From NCBI GenBank assembly GCA_013214975.1, contig JABSPR010000360.1, positions 1-5,747 of the forward strand: 5,747 bases of DNA. The letters are read 5' to 3'. Positions within the stretch are counted from its first letter, which is position 1. Each line of letters opens with the position of its first letter. This document shows positions 1 to 4,364 of the stretch, piece after piece. The position numbers and the translations under genes were made by a program. Below the pieces are notes generated by a model. That model saw nothing but the letters and a program-made list of their open reading frames with translations. It searched no databases and was not told the DNA's origin. The stretch is from Flavobacteriales bacterium (GTDB lineage Bacteria; Bacteroidota; Bacteroidia; DT-38).

Positions 1-741
1 CGAAGTTTCTTTTAAGAAATGCCTCCCCGGCAAAAAATTAAGGTTCGGCACAACCAGCTTTTCACCAATTTCCATATCTATAATTGTCTTCAGTTTTTCT
101 GTATCATCCATGATTTCAGGAATACTGTCTACTATATTAATGGTATCCGTTTTTATTACCTCCTTAATATGAATAACAGTACTTGTTTTAATTACTGGTT
201 CTGACAAAGTAACCTCTATAGAATCTGGAGTTTTAATTAATGTATCTATTTTAACTTCTACTATTGCATCTATTACAATTTCAGGAATATCAGGAGATAA
301 TGAAATAGCATCTAATATCAACTCTTCTTTATCTAAATAATAAACCAATTCTACCCTTCGCTGATTGGGTACACCACTCTTAATATGAATATTATCGTTA
401 CTGTTCTCCTCTCCTCTCCCTTCACACCATGAAAATTTTCTTTGAGGAACGCCATTTTTCACTAAATAGCTTTTAACTATCTGGGCTCTATCGATGGATA
501 ATGACAAATTAGATCCTTTTGACCCTTTAAAATCACAATATCCAGTAATCTTTATTCTTTGAATTTTTTCGATAATATCTTTTACTCCAAGAATAGAATC
601 AAGAATTGTTTTCTGATTCTTTTTCAATTCTTTTTTACCTTCTCCGTAGTACAGTACTACCTTTTGCTCATTTACCTTTTGAGAAAAGGAATGACTAGAG
701 AGAACAATAAAAAAAAGAAATATGATCTTTTTGGACAACAT
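1..741 (-). CDS. OmpA-like envelope protein, partial (3' end beyond window)
   Basis: Secreted, probably periplasmic or outer-membrane-associated, peptidoglycan-binding protein. The frame starts at the ATG at 741-739 and stays open for 247 codons to the left edge, so the C-terminus is missing. Residues 1-20 are a Sec signal peptide (KK, then a hydrophobic stretch, ending SHSFS before Q21), which supports this start. Residues about 26-135 are an OmpA_C-like domain. ITGYCDFKGS with N79 and R85 fits the family pattern; D70 and R85 have the 15-residue spacing of the Asp/Arg pair that binds diaminopimelate in known OmpA domains, and QRRVEL (127-132) is the domain's terminal motif. A linker rich in I, V, T, D and P (about 145-222) follows. 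Residues 226-247, including GEKLVVPNLNFLPGRHF, look like the opening strand of a second OmpA domain, as in two-domain Bacteroidota OmpA proteins. It is a paralogue of the split gene just upstream, with an 82-nt gap. The family call is firm; the role is inferred. Confidence 0.85.
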   Translation of the reverse strand, partial: MLSKKIIFLFFIVLSSHSFSQKVNEQKVVLYYGEGKKELKKNQKTILDSILGVKDIIEKIQRIKITGYCDFKGSKGSNLSLSIDRAQIVKSYLVKNGVPQRKFSWCEGRGEENSNDNIHIKSGVPNQRRVELVYYLDKEELILDAISLSPDIPEIVIDAIVEVKIDTLIKTPDSIEVTLSEPVIKTSTVIHIKEVIKTDTINIVDSIPEIMDDTEKLKTIIDMEIGEKLVVPNLNFLPGRHFLKETS

Positions 742-785
742 CTGATAAGCACATCTTATGCTGTAAAATTAATATTTAAGATGAT

Positions 786-817
786 GGAAATTAAAGAAGT
801 GGAAGAAGATTAGACAA
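786..817 (-). promoter_or_regulatory. candidate promoter for the second OmpA-like gene
   Basis: On the minus strand, TTG (817-815) is followed after 21 nt by TAATTTCC (793-786). This partly fits the Bacteroidota sigma-A pattern TTG-N19/21-TAnnTTTG, but the last two bases of the -7 element do not match. The leader would be about 40 nt. The 82-nt gap between the two OmpA-like genes leaves room for a separate promoter, but co-transcription from upstream is equally possible. Weak evidence in AT-rich DNA. Confidence 0.22.
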
Positions 818-823
818 TTACTT

Positions 824-1444
824 TTAATTCGCAACTTGAATTTCTACACGTCGGTTAATGTTTTTTTCTTCGTCATCAATAGGAATATCGCCTTCATATA
901 CTCTTTCGTTGTTATTAAGCGATTTAAGATCCGTTAGATCTTCTTGATTAAACTTCTCTTTTGAACTAACACCTTTCGTGGTGTTTGGAATATTATTTTG
1001 ATTAAATGAATCCATTGCTTCATAAAGAGATTTGTTATAATCGGTGGAGGTTTCTAGTTCCTTTATAATTTCAGAATTAATAGAATGTTTAGGAGCCTCA
1101 TTATTTCCAGAAATACTTGTAGTAGGATTTGGAGAATTGTTAGGGTTCTTATTCTCCGAAACAGACGTTAAATTATCTTCACTAAAAGTTTGGGGTTGCA
1201 GTATATTTTCTTTCGGCGCAACATTGGTCAAATTGCCTTGCTCTACATTATCTACTCCAGCCGTTTTATAACTGTCAAAATTGTCAGATCCATCGATAAC
1301 CGACATTTCCGGAATACCATCCAAAGTTGATTGTACATCTGTTGCTTTCTCATTGATTTGGCCACTATTCTTATTCTCTTCTATTTCTGTAGTTTTTACA
1401 GATGATGTAGATGCGTTTTTACTACCAAGACCTTTAAAATCATC
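824..1444 (-). pseudogene. in-frame continuation of the OmpA-like gene after a TAA stop
   Basis: Immediately after the TAA at 1447-1445 the same frame remains open for 206 codons and ends at TAA 826-824. There is no ATG start, signal peptide or ribosome-binding site near the break. The TTG at 1324 is the first possible start codon of any note and is unconvincing, so this is best read as the 3' part of the gene at 2692-1445. The sequence is a low-complexity N/S/T/E/D-rich linker, followed near its end by a stretch resembling a worn second OmpA domain: STDYNKSLYEAMDSF resembles the EYNRSLLQQRVDAV of the N-terminal domain, and INRRVEIQVAN is a typical OmpA terminal motif. The Asp/Arg peptidoglycan-binding pair seems absent (Glu and Met at the aligned places). 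With read-through, the whole product would be 622 residues. Absence of further stops or frameshifts suggests a recent lesion, recoding, or a base-call error. Confidence 0.6.
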
Positions 1445-2692
1445 TTAAACAGATAATTCTGGAATTGAGCTAGTCTTTATACCGTTACCATTTCTATTGG
1501 AATTAGCAATTACAGTATTGGTGTTGATAGGTAAAATATCTTTAGGAGGTTCGTTTAGAGTTGACAATTGATCCGATGCCTCTGTGTTTTTTTTATCAGA
1601 AGCCGAAACAATGCTATTATTACTAAGATTACCCAATTTGTCTTCAACAGGAATTTCTTTATCAACGGCGACAATAACATCCTCTTCTACTGCGAAGTCA
1701 CCTTCTACAGCATTATCGCTGGTCATTTGAAACAACTCTTCTTCAAATAATTTCTCTATTTCTATTCTGATAACTTCGTTATAGGCAACGACACTAGAAT
1801 CTAATATTCCCGTTTCATCTAATGCTAATTCCTCTCTGATATTACTACTTGCTAAAAGCGTATCAATTTTAGTTTTTAAAGAATTATTATATTCGGATAT
1901 CTCCTCTTTTGTAACGCCTTTCTCAACAATCTCATGCAAAGATTCCTCAAAGATCTTATCCATACCCAATTTTACTTTCTCCTTATAATAAATCACACTA
2001 GATTCTAATTCACTTTCGTCATCTAATTCATCTTCAAGAGAGTAAATATCCGTGCTAAGAATTTTATCAATCCTCGCTTTAAGTTTTCTATTGAAAATTT
2101 CAGGTTCAGGTTCAGATTCAATCACTTCTTCGATTATCTGTTCTGGCTTAGGAGCTAGTGCTTCATCCACGTTACCGACTAAGGTGGTTGTATCTTCTCC
2201 CCCTATAATTTTGGATGAAGGTTTTATGAATGAATCTTCTTCAAATAGAAAGCTAAGAGTGCTATTTGGCGTTGATATCTTATAACAAAGTTCAACTCTT
2301 CTATTATACGCCATTAACTTCGTATCATCTTTATTAATCGTTCCATTTGCCCTTCCAACACCTATACTAAGAACAATTTGTTTTGAAAACGTTCCCTTAC
2401 TGATTATATAGTTCTTAACGGCATCAACTCTTTGCTGTAAAAGACTCCTATTGTATTCATAAGACCCTTGATTATCACAAAATCCAAGGATATATATCTG
2501 CTTCAGATTTTCTGCCCCTACAGATTCTAGAGCAGAATCTAATATGCTTTTATTTTGCCCTTTAACATCATGTGTTGCTGGGTTATAAAACAGTTCTAGC
2601 CGATTAACTAGAATACTTTGCACGAAACCATTGGTGCAGATAATCATGCACGTAACAATCAAAATGCTAGAAGATTTCAATAACAGTCTCAA
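1445..2692 (-). CDS. OmpA-like envelope protein with duplicated acidic repeats; interrupted by in-frame stop
   Basis: Secreted peptidoglycan-binding protein, 415 residues up to a TAA that interrupts a longer frame (the continuation is 1444-824). Residues 1-26 form a signal-peptide-like segment (MRLLLK, then a hydrophobic core). Residues about 28-138 are an OmpA_C-like domain: ILGFCDNQGSYEYN, SLLQQR, and YNRRVEL at 129-135. D73 and R88 occupy the places of the Asp/Arg pair that contacts peptidoglycan in the family. Residues 180-200 are P/E-rich. Residues 200-255 and 268-323 are two copies of an acidic, probably helical unit. The tail is acidic and then N/S-rich. The start is odd: an in-frame TAA lies at about 2719-2717 and no ATG occurs before residue 16, so TTG at 2692 (or TTG at 2680) must be used. 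Starting at the residue-16 ATG would destroy the signal peptide. The gene is a paralogue of the neighbouring gene at 741-1. It may be a recent pseudogene, or a gene that still makes the shortened, secreted form. Confidence 0.75.
   Translation of the reverse strand: MRLLLKSSSILIVTCMIICTNGFVQSILVNRLELFYNPATHDVKGQNKSILDSALESVGAENLKQIYILGFCDNQGSYEYNRSLLQQRVDAVKNYIISKGTFSKQIVLSIGVGRANGTINKDDTKLMAYNRRVELCYKISTPNSTLSFLFEEDSFIKPSSKIIGGEDTTTLVGNVDEALAPKPEQIIEEVIESEPEPEIFNRKLKARIDKILSTDIYSLEDELDDESELESSVIYYKEKVKLGMDKIFEESLHEIVEKGVTKEEISEYNNSLKTKIDTLLASSNIREELALDETGILDSSVVAYNEVIRIEIEKLFEEELFQMTSDNAVEGDFAVEEDVIVAVDKEIPVEDKLGNLSNNSIVSASDKKNTEASDQLSTLNEPPKDILPINTNTVIANSNRNGNGIKTSSIPELSV
1724..1891 (-). repeat. 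acidic helical repeat, copy 2 (residues 268-323)
   Basis: This encodes residues 268-323 of the interrupted OmpA-like protein, from YNNSLKTKID to KLFEEELFQM. It aligns without gaps over 56 residues with copy 1 at 2095-1928. About 20 positions are identical, including LK, ID, LDSSV/LESSV, Y, E and K-[IL]-FEE-x-L. The period is 68 residues (204 nt). Function unknown; the pattern suggests paired amphipathic helices. Confidence 0.7.
1928..2095 (-). repeat. acidic helical repeat, copy 1 (residues 200-255)
   Basis: This encodes residues 200-255 of the interrupted OmpA-like protein, from FNRKLKARID to KIFEESLHEI. It aligns without gaps to copy 2 (1891-1724) at about 36 percent identity, counted by eye. 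The spacer between copies is 12 residues (VEKGVTKEEISE). The divergence shows an old duplication rather than a slippage product. Confidence 0.7.
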
Positions 2693-2705
2693 GTGTTGCT
2701 TTTTG

Positions 2706-2718
2706 GTTAAGACTTAAC
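2706..2718. repeat. 13-bp palindrome in leader of the interrupted OmpA-like gene
   Basis: GTTAAG-A-CTTAAC is a perfect 6-bp inverted repeat around one base, ending 13 nt before the TTG start at 2692. It lies just downstream of a candidate promoter, so it could be an operator or a small leader hairpin. A repeat of this length is also expected by chance in AT-rich DNA, so only its position makes it notable. Confidence 0.3.
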
Positions 2719-2727
2719 TTTAATACA

Positions 2728-2757
2728 TGAAATTAACTAGTGGAAAATAGCACGCAA
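2728..2757 (-). promoter_or_regulatory. candidate promoter for the interrupted OmpA-like gene
   Basis: On the minus strand, TTG (2757-2755) and TAATTTCA (2735-2728) are separated by 19 nt. This partly fits the Bacteroidota pattern TTG-N19/21-TAnnTTTG; the final two bases of the -7 element differ. Transcription would begin near 2721, giving a leader of about 30 nt that includes the palindrome at 2706-2718. The arrangement resembles the candidate before the second OmpA-like gene (TTG-N21-TAATTTCC). Confidence 0.27.
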
Positions 2758-2837
2758 AAGCACATATTTAATAACCTTTTATAGAATGGATCTGGTTTAT
2801 CTATCCTTTAACTAAAGAATACAAGTGCCTATAAATC

Positions 2838-2857
2838 ACAACTTAACTAAAAGTTGT
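2838..2857 (-). terminator. possible weak terminator after the DUF4956 gene
   Basis: Twelve nt beyond the DUF4956 stop codon the minus strand reads ACAACTT, a 6-nt loop, then AAGTTGT: a perfect 7-bp stem. The stem is AT-rich and what follows (GATTTATAGG) is not a clear T-run. If it works at all it would be an inefficient terminator, separating the VTC-DUF4956 pair from the OmpA-like genes. Confidence 0.3.
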
Positions 2858-2869
2858 TTAGGGAGATAA

Positions 2870-3499
2870 TTAAGCTTCGGTAAAATAAATTGTTACTCTT
2901 GCTGTATCGTTGAGGAAGTTTATTCTTTCAACTTTAGCATCGTATACATTTAAACCGGTTCTTTCTTTTAAATCTTCGATCATCTCACTCTTATGTTCCG
3001 GTTTAATCAATTTTATCTTTTCATAAGTAACGCTCTTAGTAGAACTTCCCGACTTGTTAACCAACGTTTCTAAAAGGTATACAGTTCCTACTATTGCTAA
3101 ATTGGTGAACATTAATTCCAAATAACTAACCTTCTTATTAGATAGCGCATTAATTATCGATAAGGTAATTATCACGAAGAGGTATGTCATTTCCTTAATA
3201 GGTATAGGTTCGGTCCTATATCTCAGAATAGAGAATACTGCAAACAAGCCAAACGCGAATCCAATACTTAACTTAATACCACTTAATAATGTACAGACAA
3301 GAAATATACATACATTGAAAAGGAGGAAAGTATATAGATACTTTGATACCTTGTACCTATTGTAATAAATACCTTTTGCTACCCAATATGCAAATACTCC
3401 ATTTATCAAGAAACGAAATACTAACTCTTGTAAATCCTGAACATCAATTAACCTATTCCCTAAGAATTTGGTGTTTTCTAAAATTTCAATTATACCCAT
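2870..3499 (-). CDS. DUF4956 family membrane protein
   Basis: Integral inner-membrane protein of 209 residues, near the usual family length. Hydrophobic segments lie at about 25-45, 54-74, 78-93, 103-119 and 126-145. They are followed by a soluble, probably cytoplasmic tail (about 150-209) with alternating charged and hydrophobic residues. The hallmark is the strongly conserved stretch at residues 80-108, with GLFAVFSILRYRTEPI followed by KEMTYLF, typical of DUF4956. The biochemical role of the family is unknown. Its genes often sit next to VTC-domain and CotH-like genes, as here, so a role as membrane partner of the VTC protein is an inference from context. The ATG at 3499 lies inside the end of the VTC gene (14-nt overlap, different frame), which suggests translational coupling. 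There is no clear Shine-Dalgarno sequence, as is usual for Bacteroidota. The family assignment is secure; the function is not. Confidence 0.93.
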   Translation of the reverse strand: MGIIEILENTKFLGNRLIDVQDLQELVFRFLINGVFAYWVAKGIYYNRYKVSKYLYTFLLFNVCIFLVCTLLSGIKLSIGFAFGLFAVFSILRYRTEPIPIKEMTYLFVIITLSIINALSNKKVSYLELMFTNLAIVGTVYLLETLVNKSGSSTKSVTYEKIKLIKPEHKSEMIEDLKERTGLNVYDAKVERINFLNDTARVTIYFTEA

Positions 3500-4259
3500 G
3501 ATGCAATTTATCTAAAAAAAGACGTTTTTTCTTAAATCTGTTTTGTTTTATCTTTTCGTTTAATAACATGGTACCCATGCAATATTTACTCATACCCATT
3601 TCTCCAATCTTTTTCTCTCGCATAAACTGGAGAAAAAAAGAGTTTTTTGAAAGTCCATCTTGCTTTGCTTCTGCAATAATTAATGCGGGTGTTTCAATTT
3701 TTTTAAGCACGTTACCTTTTATATCTATTTTTTCAAATATTAAATCGATATCCAAAGTTATTCTCTCTTTTAATTCAAGATTCACGAAGGTCATTCTTTT
3801 GTAATGCACCCATGTTTGTGGTATCAAGCTATCGATAGGTATATCACCTAATGTTTTCTGAATAAAGTTTTTTGCTTTTTCATTTAGCTCTAACGGAATA
3901 CTTTTATTCTTCTTTCTTTGCTTTATTGTTTTCCCTTTATTGTTCTTTATTTTAGTTTCCAAATAGCAATCAGCGTCTCCATATCTTCGATATCTCACTT
4001 TATACCTATTTACTCTTGCATTATGATGAGCTAGGTAACAATCAAAGTCTTTAGTATCGTAATATAATGTATGGTACTCACTAGAAATCATTCCCTCCAC
4101 CTCTAGACTACGATAATTCTTAGCCATAAAAATGATTAGTTCGTCCATTATTTCGCTCGAAAAGCCAAATTTAGTATCCTTTCTTTCCAATAGTTTAACC
4201 GAATCCATTTCTGACAATGTGATCCTATTTGATAATTCTATTGGAAGTTTATATGGCAT
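3486..4259 (-). CDS. VTC-domain (polyphosphate polymerase-type) tunnel-fold protein
   Basis: Cytoplasmic protein of 257 residues, essentially one VTC domain of the triphosphate-tunnel superfamily. The eukaryotic homologue Vtc4 makes polyphosphate from ATP inside a beta-barrel lined with basic residues. The matching features here are ERKDTKF (25-31), YYDT (66-69), the basic strand NRYKVRYRRY (84-93), LETKIK (99-104), KTIKQRKK (110-117), YKRMTF (153-158), ERITLDIDL (165-173), the acidic/basic pair in IIAEAKQD (194-201), and SKYC (224-227). Thus the lysines and arginines of the tunnel and the glutamate expected to hold the metal ion (E197) all seem to be present, so an active enzyme is plausible. 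No SPX domain or membrane segment is present. Whether bacterial members make polyphosphate in vivo, or modify something else, is not settled. The ATG at 4259 begins the minus-strand operon; the 3' end overlaps the DUF4956 start by 14 nt. Confidence 0.92.
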   Translation of the reverse strand: MPYKLPIELSNRITLSEMDSVKLLERKDTKFGFSSEIMDELIIFMAKNYRSLEVEGMISSEYHTLYYDTKDFDCYLAHHNARVNRYKVRYRRYGDADCYLETKIKNNKGKTIKQRKKNKSIPLELNEKAKNFIQKTLGDIPIDSLIPQTWVHYKRMTFVNLELKERITLDIDLIFEKIDIKGNVLKKIETPALIIAEAKQDGLSKNSFFLQFMREKKIGEMGMSKYCMGTMLLNEKIKQNRFKKKRLFLDKLHHGYN

Positions 4260-4282
4260 TAAAACTTGGGTTACTATATTTG
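4253..4282 (+). promoter_or_regulatory. candidate promoter for the CotH-like lipoprotein gene
   Basis: TATATTTG at 4275-4282 is a perfect match to the Bacteroidota -7 element TAnnTTTG. ATG at 4253-4255, 19 nt upstream, is a two-of-three match to the -33 TTG. Transcription would begin near 4289, leaving a leader of about 75 nt before the ATG at 4365. The 105-nt divergent region (4260-4364) must also drive the VTC gene leftwards. The best minus-strand -7 candidate is TATAGTTG (4302-4295), with one mismatch and no good -33 partner. No Shine-Dalgarno sequence precedes either start. Confidence 0.4.
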
Positions 4283-4364
4283 GTTTAAAATGCTCAACTA
4301 TATATTAGAACAGTTAAGTACATTGTAAATTTAAATTTCTTTTTACCAATTCGACGATACTGAA

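Noticed and set aside
752..783. Inverted repeat CATCTTA ... TAAGATG between the two OmpA-like genes, considered as a terminator
   Set aside because: The stem is only 7 bp, the loop is 18 nt, and there is no T-run on the minus strand; it could be chance.
559..813. Plus-strand open frame of 84 codons
   Set aside because: It is antisense to the start of the OmpA-like gene at 741-1, which has a signal peptide and OmpA motifs; the plus-strand product is low-complexity F/L/K sequence.
1044..1271. Plus-strand open frame of 75 codons
   Set aside because: Antisense to the continuation of the interrupted OmpA-like frame; its hydrophobic product simply mirrors the N/S/E-rich codons of the other strand.
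2052..2285. Plus-strand open frame of 77 codons with a signal-like N-terminus
   Set aside because: Antisense to the acidic region of the OmpA-like gene, where Glu/Asp codons read backwards give Leu/Ser/Ile runs that imitate a signal peptide.
3568..3804. Plus-strand open frame of 78 codons
   Set aside because: Antisense to the VTC gene, whose conserved motifs span this region.
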